Shown: positions 14,968 to 22,292 of the stretch, piece by piece
Layout of the letters: every line of letters starts with the position of its first letter
Numbering within the stretch: position 1 is the first letter of the stretch
IMG/VR virus record: IMGVR_UViG_3300045922_000579
Location: 1-28,684 of that record
Length of the DNA: 28,684 nucleotides
Reading direction: 5' to 3' (one strand)
Origin: a virus
Program-made: the position numbers and the translations under genes
Notes under the pieces: model-generated
What the model saw: the letters and a program-made list of their open reading frames with translations, nothing else
Databases searched by the model: none
What the model was told of the DNA's origin: nothing

Positions 14968-15100
14968 TTTTTTAAGTGTGATTAAATTTACGTTACAAAT
15001 ATACGATAGAAAATTAATACCATGCAAATATTTTTTTATATTTTTTTGTATATTTTTTGTAAATGATTGATTATCAGGAAGAAAAAATTTCATAATTTTT
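14968..15100 (-). promoter_or_regulatory. Repeated minus-strand promoter module, copy C
   Basis: On the minus strand this has the box variant TTGATTATCAG (15067-15077), a 40-bp interval, -33 TTG (15027-15025), a 21-bp spacer and -7 TATATTTG (15003-14996). The leader with AATCACACTT ends at the ATG at 14967. Interval and spacer are identical to copies A and B. A plus-strand promoter for the tRNA begins within the same segment. Confidence 0.82.
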
Positions 15101-15102
15101 TT

Positions 15103-15132
15103 TTGTGTTTTTTAAAATAAAAAGTATATTTG
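15103..15132 (+). promoter_or_regulatory. Promoter for the tRNA gene
   Basis: TTG (15103-15105), a 19-bp spacer and TATATTTG (15125-15132) fit the Bacteroidota consensus. The -7 element ends 11 bases before the mature tRNA 5' end at 15144, so the primary transcript would need very little 5' trimming. Confidence 0.7.
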
Positions 15133-15143
15133 CGTCAATAAAT

Positions 15144-15215
15144 AGCTGGGTAGTGAAGTGGAATCATGCTGGGCTCATAACCCAGCGACCGCAGGTTCGA
15201 ATCCTGCCCCAGCGA
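15144..15215 (+). tRNA. tRNA with anticodon CAU, initiator-like
   Basis: A 72-base cloverleaf. The acceptor arms AGCTGGG and CCCAGCG pair except at the first position (A1-G72). The D stem is GTGA/TCAT with one wobble. The anticodon stem is CTGGG/CCCAG with loop CTCATAA (anticodon CAU). The variable loop is CGACC. The T stem is GCAGG/CCTGC with loop TTCGAAT, and the discriminator is A. No CCA is encoded. The unpaired 1:72 position and the three G:C pairs next to the anticodon loop are hallmarks of bacterial initiator tRNAs, though the D stem has T11:A24, the elongator type. Elongator Met or Ile2 (modified C34) are alternatives. Confidence 0.88.
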
Positions 15216-15248
15216 CTCCTATTTTTAGTCTATAATAATTTTTATTAA

Positions 15249-15259
15249 TTGATTATCAA
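15249..15259. repeat. TTGATTATCAA box within a longer palindrome
   Basis: An exact box extended to ATTAATTGATTATCAATTAAT-type symmetry (palindromic except for the central base). It overlaps the stop codon of the minus-strand gene at 15256 and lies about 35 bases after the tRNA. Same box as in the origin-like region and the promoter modules. Confidence 0.6.
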
Positions 15260-15552
15260 TTAATAATGACATTGTCAATATATTCTCCGTAATTAGGTTC
15301 TGGTCTTATGTAGTAGTATTCAGACCCAACTTGCACCATGAACGGAATAGAATATATTGTCACATTGGGCACGAATGACACATACCCACCAGACACAGTC
15401 ACATTGTGCACGTCCATTCTGCCATCTATGGTAATAGTTACCTGTACAATAGTGCCATTAGGGATGGTAGTTGCGATCTTAATACTTCCAGTGAAGCAGG
15501 ATGGTATAACTGCTACATTATTGCATCCGTTCGTTGTTACTATGTAATCCAT
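15256..15552 (-). CDS. Small beta-rich protein, unknown
   Basis: A 98-residue protein (MDYIVTTNGCNN...) made of short predicted beta strands (TTIPNGTIVQVTITIDG, VTVSGGYVSFVPNVTIYS). It has no helices of note, no membrane segment and no catalytic motif. The style resembles small decoration, Ig-like or fiber-associated virion proteins, but it sits on the minus strand away from virion genes. ATG 15552 follows a minus-strand promoter with TTG (15598-15596), an 18-bp spacer and TATTTTTG (15577-15570). The stop codon lies in the TTGATTATCAA palindrome. Function unknown. Confidence 0.7.
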   Translation of the reverse strand: MDYIVTTNGCNNVAVIPSCFTGSIKIATTIPNGTIVQVTITIDGRMDVHNVTVSGGYVSFVPNVTIYSIPFMVQVGSEYYYIRPEPNYGEYIDNVIIN

Positions 15553-15569
15553 TTTTTTTAAAATTTTAA

Positions 15570-15616
15570 CAAAAATAAAAAAATTTTTTGCATGACAAAA
15601 AAATAATATAAATTTG
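15570..15616. promoter_or_regulatory. Overlapping divergent promoters
   Basis: Minus strand: TTG 15598-15596, 18-bp spacer, TATTTTTG 15577-15570, reading into the gene at 15552. Plus strand: TTG 15588-15590, 18-bp spacer, TAAATTTG 15609-15616, reading into the gene at 15621, whose ATG lies 5 bases after the -7 element (nearly leaderless). The two promoters interlock, so both cannot be occupied at once. Confidence 0.6.
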
Positions 15617-15620
15617 TGCT

Positions 15621-15935
15621 ATGGTTGATTTATTCGTGTCTATGTGTGAGGCTTATGGATTACCAGCGCCAACGAAGGAGTACAAATTCCACCCAGATAG
15701 AAAGTGGAGAATAGACTATTATTTTGAGAATAATGGCATAAAATTAGCCGTTGAGGTCGAAGGCGGGGTCTATTCTAATGGTAGGCATACAAGAGCTACT
15801 GGTTTTCTTAGTGATATAGAAAAATACAACGAATTAACTAAGAACGGGATATACTTGTATAGATGCACGCCAAAGAGCTTAAAAACACAAAAAACAATTG
15901 AAGACATAAAATCAATACTACAATGGAAGTCATAG
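15621..15935 (+). CDS. Small PD-(D/E)XK-type endonuclease-like protein
   Basis: A 104-residue protein with the pattern of phage-encoded small nucleases: KWRIDYYF (residues 28-35, acidic D32), LAVEVEGGVY (42-51, with the E-x-E core) and GRHTRATGFLSDIEKYNEL (54-72). The RHT-xxGFxxDxEKYN signature is widespread in small phage endonucleases that may resolve branched DNA or nick during recombination. The size is normal for the family. It is first in the accessory operon, directly after an interlocked promoter, and overlaps the next gene by 13 bases. With no other resolvase in the genome, it may process recombination intermediates made by RecT; that link is inferred. Confidence 0.75.
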   Translation: MVDLFVSMCEAYGLPAPTKEYKFHPDRKWRIDYYFENNGIKLAVEVEGGVYSNGRHTRATGFLSDIEKYNELTKNGIYLYRCTPKSLKTQKTIEDIKSILQWKS

Positions 15936-16285
15936 TAAAAAGAGGCAAAAAAAAGACGCCCATAAATGACAGTCTTATAAAAATATATCAAGATGGCAAG
16001 TTCTCCCTCACAAAAGTTGCCGCTGATGCAATAGGAGTTGGCAATAGAGACGGAATTATGTTCATTTTTAACGAAAAAGAAGGCAAGGCTTACATAATGA
16101 AGGATGAAGAAGACGATGCCTTCGTTATATCACAAAAAGGTAACCTTTACAGATTCAGCTCTAAGGAGCTGTTTGATTTTTTTGATAAAACTTTTAAGCT
16201 GTACGAAACTGATAAGCGTTCGTATGTGTTTAAGGTTGATACAGAACCCGTAAATGGCAGGCATAGCATACATCTGATGGAATGA
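15923..16285 (+). CDS. Hypothetical protein downstream of nuclease
   Basis: A 120-residue protein not recognised. It opens with a very basic segment (MEVIVKRGKKKTPINDS), followed by a mixed alpha/beta region with repeated charged loops (FNEKEGKAYIMKDEEDDAF, about residues 49-67). No membrane segment is seen. The basic start and position behind a nuclease suggest nucleic acid binding, without direct proof. It overlaps the nuclease by 13 bases and the next gene by ATGA, so it is tightly coupled in the operon. Confidence 0.7.
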   Translation: MEVIVKRGKKKTPINDSLIKIYQDGKFSLTKVAADAIGVGNRDGIMFIFNEKEGKAYIMKDEEDDAFVISQKGNLYRFSSKELFDFFDKTFKLYETDKRSYVFKVDTEPVNGRHSIHLME

Positions 16286-16725
16286 TGAAGTACATATTAG
16301 TATTGGTTGGAATAATAATAGGGTTTTTATTCTCTTTGTTTTTACGACCAAAAGTGCCAAAAATCGAGAATAAAGTAGTAAAGCCTGAATTTGTGCCAAT
16401 ACCTATCATTACACCAACCAAACCTAAGACAATAACTGTATTCGAGAAACCTGACACCGTTTTTCGAGAGAAAGTGGTGAAGGGTGATATTGTAGTGCAG
16501 ACACAATATAGGGACAGGTACTTAGACGTTACAACAATTAACACACGTGGAATAATGGAGCAGAAAGAGTATAAACTCCCTGCACTATGGTACACGGCAA
16601 CCGTTGATTACGAAGGGAAGGTGAAAGTAAAGCGCAAAATATTGCCACGTGTAATAGCTGGTATTAGCATTGCTGCTGTTGGTGGCATAACGTTTTTCTT
16701 AAATAAAAAAAAGAAGAAGCTGTAA
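16282..16725 (+). CDS. Membrane-anchored small protein
   Basis: A 147-residue protein with an N-terminal hydrophobic segment (about residues 4-21, YILVLVGIIIGFLFSLFL), a proline-rich stretch (PKVPKIENKVVKPEFVPIPI), a soluble middle, and a second hydrophobic segment near the C-terminus (about 123-140) followed by lysines. The architecture (inner-membrane anchor plus extended Pro-rich linker) is similar to spanin-like or phage membrane accessory proteins, but it is far from the lysis genes at 24522-27237. A role in the envelope is inferred. It starts by ATGA overlap and ends 3 bases before the DUF1828 gene. Confidence 0.75.
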   Translation: MMKYILVLVGIIIGFLFSLFLRPKVPKIENKVVKPEFVPIPIITPTKPKTITVFEKPDTVFREKVVKGDIVVQTQYRDRYLDVTTINTRGIMEQKEYKLPALWYTATVDYEGKVKVKRKILPRVIAGISIAAVGGITFFLNKKKKKL

Positions 16726-16728
16726 AAT

Positions 16729-17175
16729 ATGAACTGGATAAATGAATTAATCGAAAATTATTACAAATTTTTGAAAGACAAAACAACTGTAATTACTAAC
16801 ACAGGCAGTAATTGGTCGGTTATTAGTACCCCTTTTATTGGTTTGTTTAACGACACACTGGAAATTTATGTCAAAAAAGAAAATGGAAAAATTATATTGT
16901 CTGATGATGGTGTTACGCTAAAAAATCTTGAACTTGCTGGCAATCTTGAACTTGCTGGCTCTGCTATTTCTCGTTCACCCAAACGCAAAGAACTGCTTGA
17001 ACGTGTCTTGCTTACATATGGCATCCAATGGCTAAATGATGAACTTGTAGTAGAAGCCACTGAAAACAATTTTCCACAGAAAAAGCATAATCTTATTTCT
17101 GCTATTGCAGAAATTAATGATATGTATTTTTTGCAAAAAAATTTGCACTTAGGAAACGAATATTTGAAGACATAG
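16729..17175 (+). CDS. DUF1828-family protein
   Basis: A 148-residue protein of the DUF1828 family. Signature segments: STPFIGLFNDTLEIYV (residues 33-48), LSDDGVTLKNLELAG (57-71) and RKELLERVLLTYGI (86-99). The function of the family is not established. Here it sits 28 bases upstream of a DNA methyltransferase, suggesting a two-gene cassette, possibly anti-restriction, restriction or exclusion. A perfect 18-bp tandem repeat (16924-16959) duplicates NLELAG in frame (66-71 and 72-77), inserted at the end of the conserved core. Such a duplication in a compact domain may affect function. Confidence 0.75.
   Translation: MNWINELIENYYKFLKDKTTVITNTGSNWSVISTPFIGLFNDTLEIYVKKENGKIILSDDGVTLKNLELAGNLELAGSAISRSPKRKELLERVLLTYGIQWLNDELVVEATENNFPQKKHNLISAIAEINDMYFLQKNLHLGNEYLKT
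16924..16959 (+). repeat. Perfect 18-bp in-frame tandem duplication
   Basis: AATCTTGAACTTGCTGGC occurs twice head to tail (16924-16941 and 16942-16959) without mismatch, adding six residues to the DUF1828 protein. The lack of divergence suggests a recent slippage event. Confidence 0.95.
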
Positions 17176-17203
17176 CGAGACAAATAAGAGAGAAATCAAA
17201 AGA

Positions 17204-18331
17204 ATGATAGCAAAGGAAAAAATATTAAAAGGTTTTGAAACTGCTGAAGCACGTTGGGCAAGGTTTGGGCCATACTATGCTACGTTTCCTTTGGAATTTG
17301 CTTTTGAAGTGGTTGAGGAATATTCAAAGAAAGGGGATTACATCATTGACCCTTTTGCGGGCAGATGCAGCAGCATATATGCCGGTGGTGTTTTAGGCAG
17401 AAACAGTTTAGGAATTGAAATCAATCCTGTAGGTTGGCTTTACGGGACTGTAAAACTTAAGCCAGCAGAGAAAGAAGAAGTTATTGACCGACTTCTTGAA
17501 ATTTATGATAAGAGAAACTATTACGATGCAGCCATTCAAAAAATGCCCGAATTTTATCGCATTTGCTACTGTGATGAAGTTCTGAAGTTCCTTTTGGCTG
17601 CCAGAAATCATTTAGATTGGAAAAACAATAATGTTGATGCGACACTGATGTCAATCCTTCTAATTTATTTACACGCAAAACTTGGTGAAGGACTTTCCAA
17701 TCAAATGAGAATGACCAAATCAATGGGAATGAATTATTCGGTGCAATGGTGGAAGAAAAATAATATGACTTCACCTCCGGAAATAAACCCGTGCGATTTT
17801 ATTCTGAAAAAAATCGAGTGGCGTTATGAGAAAGGAAAACCAATAGTTACAGAGAGTGCCGTTGTATTTGGCGACAGTTCAACTGAATTAGTAAAAATTG
17901 CAGAACGTGCCATAAACAACGATATAAAATTTTCTTTACTTTTTACCTCGCCACCCTACTATTCAATTACCAACTATTATGCTGACCAATGGTTGCGACT
18001 TTGGCTTTTAGGTGGTTCTGAAAATCCACAATCACTAAAGGACAAACACAAGGGCCGATTTGTAAACAAGCAAGAGTATTATGACCTGCTCGACAATGTT
18101 TTTGGACTTTGTGCAAAAATGATGAAAAGGGATAGTACTGTTTACGTGCGGACAGACAAGAGAGAATTCACATTCAACTCGACACTTGAAATCCTGAAAA
18201 AGCATTTTCCAAATCATTCAGTAAAAATCTTGGAAAAGCCTTTGACAAAAGACACCAAGACACAAACAAAACTCTACGGTGACAAAACAATGAAACCCGG
18301 AGAAGTTGATATAATAATGACAAGAAAATGA
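17204..18331 (+). CDS. DNA methyltransferase, N4/N6 type
   Basis: A 375-residue S-adenosylmethionine-dependent DNA methyltransferase. FGPYYATFP (residues 21-29) is consistent with a motif X region. DPFAGRCSS (49-57) is motif I, with GRNSLGIEINP (65-75) following. TSPPY (248-252) is the catalytic motif IV in the SPPY form usual for N4-cytosine and some N6-adenine enzymes. The segment after it (SITNYYADQWLRLWLLGG) is characteristic of this subgroup. Motif I precedes motif IV and about 170 residues between them may hold target recognition. The gene is complete. It pairs with the upstream DUF1828 gene. No restriction endonuclease is seen nearby, so self-protection against host restriction is the simplest role. 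Confidence 0.85.
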   Translation: MIAKEKILKGFETAEARWARFGPYYATFPLEFAFEVVEEYSKKGDYIIDPFAGRCSSIYAGGVLGRNSLGIEINPVGWLYGTVKLKPAEKEEVIDRLLEIYDKRNYYDAAIQKMPEFYRICYCDEVLKFLLAARNHLDWKNNNVDATLMSILLIYLHAKLGEGLSNQMRMTKSMGMNYSVQWWKKNNMTSPPEINPCDFILKKIEWRYEKGKPIVTESAVVFGDSSTELVKIAERAINNDIKFSLLFTSPPYYSITNYYADQWLRLWLLGGSENPQSLKDKHKGRFVNKQEYYDLLDNVFGLCAKMMKRDSTVYVRTDKREFTFNSTLEILKKHFPNHSVKILEKPLTKDTKTQTKLYGDKTMKPGEVDIIMTRK

Positions 18332-18367
18332 GCCAACCCAACAGCCACACAATTTTGCAAAAAAAAT

Positions 18368-18398
18368 TTGCTTAATACAAAATAAAGTTATAAATTTG
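18368..18398 (+). promoter_or_regulatory. Promoter for the 18425-19575 genes
   Basis: TTG (18368-18370), a 20-bp spacer and TAAATTTG (18391-18398) match the consensus. The short leader carries GACACTTAAAAAATG, similar to the CACACTTAAAAAAATG leader of promoter module C. Confidence 0.75.
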
Positions 18399-18424
18399 TA
18401 CCGTATTAATTTGACACTTAAAAA

Positions 18425-18769
18425 ATGAAAACATTAGCAAACACAAATGAAAACAATGCAAAAGTAAAAGCATTAAAAAAACTGGAAAACACTGTTGGCA
18501 AAATATTTTGGGCGGGTAATGTAACGCACGATAGCTTGGAAAAATGTTTATTCGCCATAAATCTAAACAGCTGGAATTCAGGCTGGTACACACCTGTAGC
18601 CGTTAAAATAAACGGATTAAGCGGATATTACATGGTTAATCAAGATGGCTCTCTATTCTGCGAAGCGAGAATAATTAAACAGGACAGCAATAAATACCTA
18701 ATTGAATACCTTACAGATGAAGGTTGGGACATGTTTGAGAATTTTTACACCAAATTTATTGAAGAATGA
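18425..18769 (+). CDS. Hypothetical protein
   Basis: A 114-residue soluble protein (MKTLANTNENNAKVK...), not recognised. A lysine- and asparagine-rich N-terminal helix is followed by a beta-rich core with several aromatic residues (AINLNSWNSGWYTPVAVKI, about residues 44-62, and YYMVNQDGSLFCEARII). No motif for an enzyme or DNA-binding fold is seen. It begins 27 bases after a good promoter and overlaps the YopX-like gene by ATGA, so the two are coexpressed. Small proteins of this size beside YopX-like genes are typical of poorly characterised early phage genes; the function remains open. Confidence 0.75.
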   Translation: MKTLANTNENNAKVKALKKLENTVGKIFWAGNVTHDSLEKCLFAINLNSWNSGWYTPVAVKINGLSGYYMVNQDGSLFCEARIIKQDSNKYLIEYLTDEGWDMFENFYTKFIEE

Positions 18770-19107
18770 ATCGAAAATTAAAATTCAAGGCAGTTTATAA
18801 AAATAAACTGCATGATGTTTATGGAATTTCATTCCCTGATTTAATCGTTGATATTCAATTTGCACAAGTAAAAGCTGATGAATTAATACAGTTGGTTTGC
18901 GAGATAAATGGAAATGAAATATTTGAAGGAGATTATGATATGGATGGGAATTGTGTAGTATGGTGTAGTGAATGTAATTCTTGGCAGTTTGCCCAGTTAG
19001 ACGCCCCAACTAAGGATATATGTATCCCATGCCATGCTTGCGAAGGTAATTTTATGTTTCACGAGCATATAGAAGAATTTAAAAAAATTGGCAACAGATT
19101 TATTTAA
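18766..19107 (+). CDS. YopX-like protein with zinc-ribbon-like insert
   Basis: A 113-residue protein with YopX-family features: the RKLKFKAVYKNK start (residues 3-14), the NGNEIFEGDYDMDGN centre (48-62) and the IEEFKKIGNRF end (102-112). YopX-like proteins are common in phages of Bacteroidota and Firmicutes and have unknown function. Here two cysteine pairs, CSEC (67-70) and CHAC (89-92), interrupt the usual domain and could bind zinc. The gene overlaps the previous one by ATGA. I am confident in the family and unsure of any role. Confidence 0.78.
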   Translation: MNRKLKFKAVYKNKLHDVYGISFPDLIVDIQFAQVKADELIQLVCEINGNEIFEGDYDMDGNCVVWCSECNSWQFAQLDAPTKDICIPCHACEGNFMFHEHIEEFKKIGNRFI

Positions 19108-19114
19108 TGTAAAA

Positions 19115-19162
19115 ATGTGTAATTGCGGAACAAAAAAACCTATTAAACCACCTAAAAAATGA
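19115..19162 (+). CDS. Possible 15-residue Cys-containing peptide
   Basis: ATG 19115 encodes MCNCGTKKPIKPPKK and its TGA overlaps the ATG of the next gene (ATGA), the same coupling used elsewhere here. It lies 7 bases after the YopX-like stop. It could be a translated leader or a tiny functional peptide. The evidence is the open frame and the overlap only. Confidence 0.35.
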   Translation: MCNCGTKKPIKPPKK

Positions 19163-19575
19163 TTAGCTTCGAGGTATTCACGTCTGGAGACATGTCCGGT
19201 GGTCTGATGACTGAGAGAGCGGTCAAGGCTGCTACTTATGCTATTTGGGTGCTTATGCGTAAGCGTATATTCTTCGAAGGCCTGAAAGCTGACGGCACGC
19301 CAATTGGGACTTATTCGCCTAAATACTTAGAATACAGGCAAAAACCACCGTACAATAGAACATCGGATCCAAAGAAGATACTTGTGCTGACTGATTCTCT
19401 TAGATTGAACTTCGTTTATGAAGTCATAAATGATTCCACTGCTGTAATAGGAATCAACGGTAGGTTTAATTATTACAAGGCCCAAAAAAATGACCCTAAC
19501 AATGAGATATTTATCCCTTCACAAGAAGAGCTTAGAGCAGCAACTGATGCAGCTCTAAACGGTTTCCTATTGTGA
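19159..19575 (+). CDS. Probable tail-completion/neck protein
   Basis: A 138-residue protein. FFEGLKADGTPIGTYSPKYLEYRQK (residues 38-62) followed by KKILVLTDSLRLNF (72-85) resembles phage virion-morphogenesis or tail-completion proteins, where a gSPxYLExRxKxG segment is followed by a LTDTGxLRxxF segment. Such proteins join the head connector to the tail. It has no membrane segment. It is last of its group and its stop directly abuts the stop of the oppositely oriented tape measure gene, with no gap. It is separated from the other tail genes at 5.4-11 kb. Confidence 0.65.
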   Translation: MISFEVFTSGDMSGGLMTERAVKAATYAIWVLMRKRIFFEGLKADGTPIGTYSPKYLEYRQKPPYNRTSDPKKILVLTDSLRLNFVYEVINDSTAVIGINGRFNYYKAQKNDPNNEIFIPSQEELRAATDAALNGFLL

Positions 19576-22251
19576 TTAACTCTTTAAGTATCTCTTATTC
19601 AGCCATTTAGTTCTTGTGCCATTCCGCTCAATGTATGTATTGAGCCCGTCTCCGTCTATGCTGTTGATTATTGTGATATTCTCTTGTTTCGGCAATGTAT
19701 AATTACCCTTTTTTCCTGTTAATGCTTCGTTGGCTTCTTGTGGAGATATTTTACCCTTGTAAATTGCTTCGATTGCTGGCGCATAAGCTCTATTAGTAGC
19801 TGCTGGGATTACGGCTTCACCTGGCATAAGTAGCGCATGTACAGAATCCTTACCAGGTTCGCCACCGGTTACATTCAGAGTACCTTTCGCAAATTTTGGG
19901 ATCGGTTGTGCCTTTATGGTTGCAATTTGTAAAGCACCTGCGACGGCTGCGGATGCCATAGCGATATACGATGCTGGTGGTATAAGTGTAGCGGCTGCGG
20001 TTATGGATAGTGCCGTATTAATAAGAGCCTGAATTACAGCTGCATCACGTTGCTTTTTGAAGGCTTCAGTTTTTGCTTCCGCTTCTTTTTTTTGCTGCTC
20101 TTTTCTTTTCTCCTCTAATTCCTTTCCCAAAGCTTCTGTATTCTTCCCTTGTGAACGTCTCAGTTCTATCTGCTTTTGGATGCTATTATAGAAGGCATTA
20201 TATTCGGTATTGATTGCTTCTAATTGCGCTTCTAATTGTGCTTGCCTTTGTTGTGCTTGTATCTCAAAGGCTGTATTAGCGATGTCTTGGGCGGCTTGTA
20301 TTGCAGCCGCAAATATCTGATTCCTCAGTTCAGCCGCTTCTTTCTCTTTTTTTACGTTCTCATTGATAAGCTTACCAAACGCATCGTAATATTCCTCCAA
20401 TGTTGAGAACCTGCCTGTTATATTTCTGTTGAGCTCCAGCTCAATAGCCTTGTTTGTTGTTGTCTCTATCTCTATTAAGTCCTTGCCAAGATTGCGTGTT
20501 TTTTCTCGCTCTTTTTTAAAAATTTCGTCTCTAAGAGCTTCATATTCAAGTGCAAACTTGCGCTCAATCTCTAATCGTACGGCTGCATATTCCTTACTAT
20601 TTTGCGTTCCGTTTTTAATGGCTTCAGCTTCCAACGCTGCTAATGCCTCGTATTCCCTTTGTGCTATTTGTGTTCTTTTTCGTGCGTTTTCGTCTTGAAT
20701 TTTTGCCAAATTGTTCTCGTTTTTTAGGTCAATAAGTTGTGCTTGTAGCTTCTTAATGCCCTCTACATAGTCTCTCCACGCCTTTTCACGCCTTTTTAGC
20801 TCTTCTTGAGACAGTATGGCTGTTGTTGTTTCTACTTTTTGCAACCCGATTATTTCGTCCTGAAGTGCCTTTATGTTCTTAGCTATTAACGCCCTTGCGT
20901 CTGCATCATTCTTGTAATACCCTTGTTGTAATTGTGCATTGAGCTTGTCGATTATAGCCTGTTTCTCCTTGATTTTTATTGCATTGAGTATTTCAGCATT
21001 CGCTTTTTGTTGCGATTTGGCAATTTGCGCAAGCCCTGCGTTCTCAAGTCCTTGTAAATCAATGGTTTTGCCATATTTTTCTTGCAATGCTGCAATAGCA
21101 TCCTTTCTCGCTTGCGTGCCTGCTGTTGTGTTGATAAGAGCCTTGTATAGCTGGTTCAGGTTGTCTGATTCTTTTTTTACAGCTTCATTAACAGCTAATG
21201 TTGCCGCCTCAAAGTCCTTAGTAACCTTCCTAACTCCTTCAGTACCAGTTATAACCGCCGCCGCATCTTTTCCGAAATCAATTATTCCTGTAAGTAGAGA
21301 GTTGAAACCAGTTACTAAGAAGTTAACACCCTTAAGAACGCCATTGATTACTGGCAATAGTATTGTTCCTAATGTAGATGCTAACTGACCAGCGTTATCG
21401 CCTAAGTTAGACCATGTACCAGATAGGGTCTGCGATATAGAATCGGTTGAGCCTGCTACTCCTTCTACTTGACCAAGCGCAATGAGGAACGCATTAATAG
21501 CTTCGGGTGTGTTTTCTACTGATTCTTTTATCCCTTTGAACGCAAAAGTGATTTGCTCGCCTGATTTTGAGGCTTTTATCCCGAATTCTTTCAGCCGCTC
21601 GAACTCCCCTTGTGTGGCATCTAATACGGCTTCGACAAACTGGTCTAACTCCTTACCCTGGCTTGCGGCAACGTCTGCGAATGACTTCAGAGCCAGTTCC
21701 GTTGGTTTGAGTCCTCGATTTGCAAGTTTAATATAGGCCCCCGTGACTTGATCAAGGCTGAATGGTGTAGTAGCTGCCGTCTTGCTTATCAGGTCGAATG
21801 CCTCAGCCGCCGCTCTTTGAGACCCTAATGTATTCGCAAGAACAGCTTTTAGTTTTTCAAAAGTTGCGGTTGTCGTAATAACGGAACGAACCACTTCTGC
21901 AAGTGCAACCGTTACACCTATTGTAGCAAGCGCAGAAAATGCACCCTTGAATATGCTACCTAACTTGCTTGTCGCCCCTGATAGATTAGCTATTTGGCTT
22001 TGTGTTTTAGCGAGTTCTGCATTATATTTGCGAATGTCTGCAATATTGGTAGATTTATCACGGAGTGTTACAAGCTCCTTTTCTTTCGCTTTTAATTGCT
22101 CGATTAATCCTATTTCAGCCTTTATAGACTTATTAATATCGTTAAACGGGTCTTTGCCCTGCAATTCTTCAGGGACTTTACCAATATTCTGCTTCAGTGT
22201 CTTAAGCTCCGAATCATCTACAGACACCTTGATCACTACATTTTCGACCAT
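19576..22251 (-). CDS. Tape measure protein
   Basis: An 891-residue protein that sets tail length. It shows long helical/coiled-coil stretches (residues 20-90 and 500-720, rich in K, E, Q and A), hydrophobic segments (about 95-125, 290-320 and 765-800) and the C-terminal signature GGEPGKDSVHALLMPGEAVIPA, usual at the end of tape measure proteins of Bacteroidota phages. At about 0.15 nm per residue the tail would be roughly 130 nm; this is an estimate. It is on the minus strand while nearly all other virion genes are on the plus strand, and no tail assembly chaperone pair with a slippery site is seen beside it. No clear promoter for it was found. Confidence 0.88.
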   Translation of the reverse strand: MVENVVIKVSVDDSELKTLKQNIGKVPEELQGKDPFNDINKSIKAEIGLIEQLKAKEKELVTLRDKSTNIADIRKYNAELAKTQSQIANLSGATSKLGSIFKGAFSALATIGVTVALAEVVRSVITTTATFEKLKAVLANTLGSQRAAAEAFDLISKTAATTPFSLDQVTGAYIKLANRGLKPTELALKSFADVAASQGKELDQFVEAVLDATQGEFERLKEFGIKASKSGEQITFAFKGIKESVENTPEAINAFLIALGQVEGVAGSTDSISQTLSGTWSNLGDNAGQLASTLGTILLPVINGVLKGVNFLVTGFNSLLTGIIDFGKDAAAVITGTEGVRKVTKDFEAATLAVNEAVKKESDNLNQLYKALINTTAGTQARKDAIAALQEKYGKTIDLQGLENAGLAQIAKSQQKANAEILNAIKIKEKQAIIDKLNAQLQQGYYKNDADARALIAKNIKALQDEIIGLQKVETTTAILSQEELKRREKAWRDYVEGIKKLQAQLIDLKNENNLAKIQDENARKRTQIAQREYEALAALEAEAIKNGTQNSKEYAAVRLEIERKFALEYEALRDEIFKKEREKTRNLGKDLIEIETTTNKAIELELNRNITGRFSTLEEYYDAFGKLINENVKKEKEAAELRNQIFAAAIQAAQDIANTAFEIQAQQRQAQLEAQLEAINTEYNAFYNSIQKQIELRRSQGKNTEALGKELEEKRKEQQKKEAEAKTEAFKKQRDAAVIQALINTALSITAAATLIPPASYIAMASAAVAGALQIATIKAQPIPKFAKGTLNVTGGEPGKDSVHALLMPGEAVIPAATNRAYAPAIEAIYKGKISPQEANEALTGKKGNYTLPKQENITIINSIDGDGLNTYIERNGTRTKWLNKRYLKS

Positions 22252-22262
22252 ATTTTTTTTAT

Positions 22263-22292
22263 TTGCAATATTATAAAAAATATGTATATTTG
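22263..22292 (+). promoter_or_regulatory. Promoter of the major capsid operon
   Basis: TTG (22263-22265), a 19-bp spacer and TATATTTG (22285-22292) match the consensus. The transcript has about an 80-base leader before the ATG at 22376 containing two small hairpins (AGGGTT/AACCCT at 22303-22316 and GGCT/AGCC at about 22327-22338). Confidence 0.75.

Noticed and set aside
15144-15215. tRNA as an integration (attachment) site
   Set aside because: There is no integrase gene, no duplicated tRNA end was seen, and the tRNA has its own promoter in the phage.
20939-21388. 149-codon plus-strand open frame inside the tape measure gene
   Set aside because: The minus-strand tape measure is clearly real. 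The opposite frame has a low-complexity, Ser/Cys-rich composition expected from antisense of Lys/Glu/Ala-rich coding DNA.
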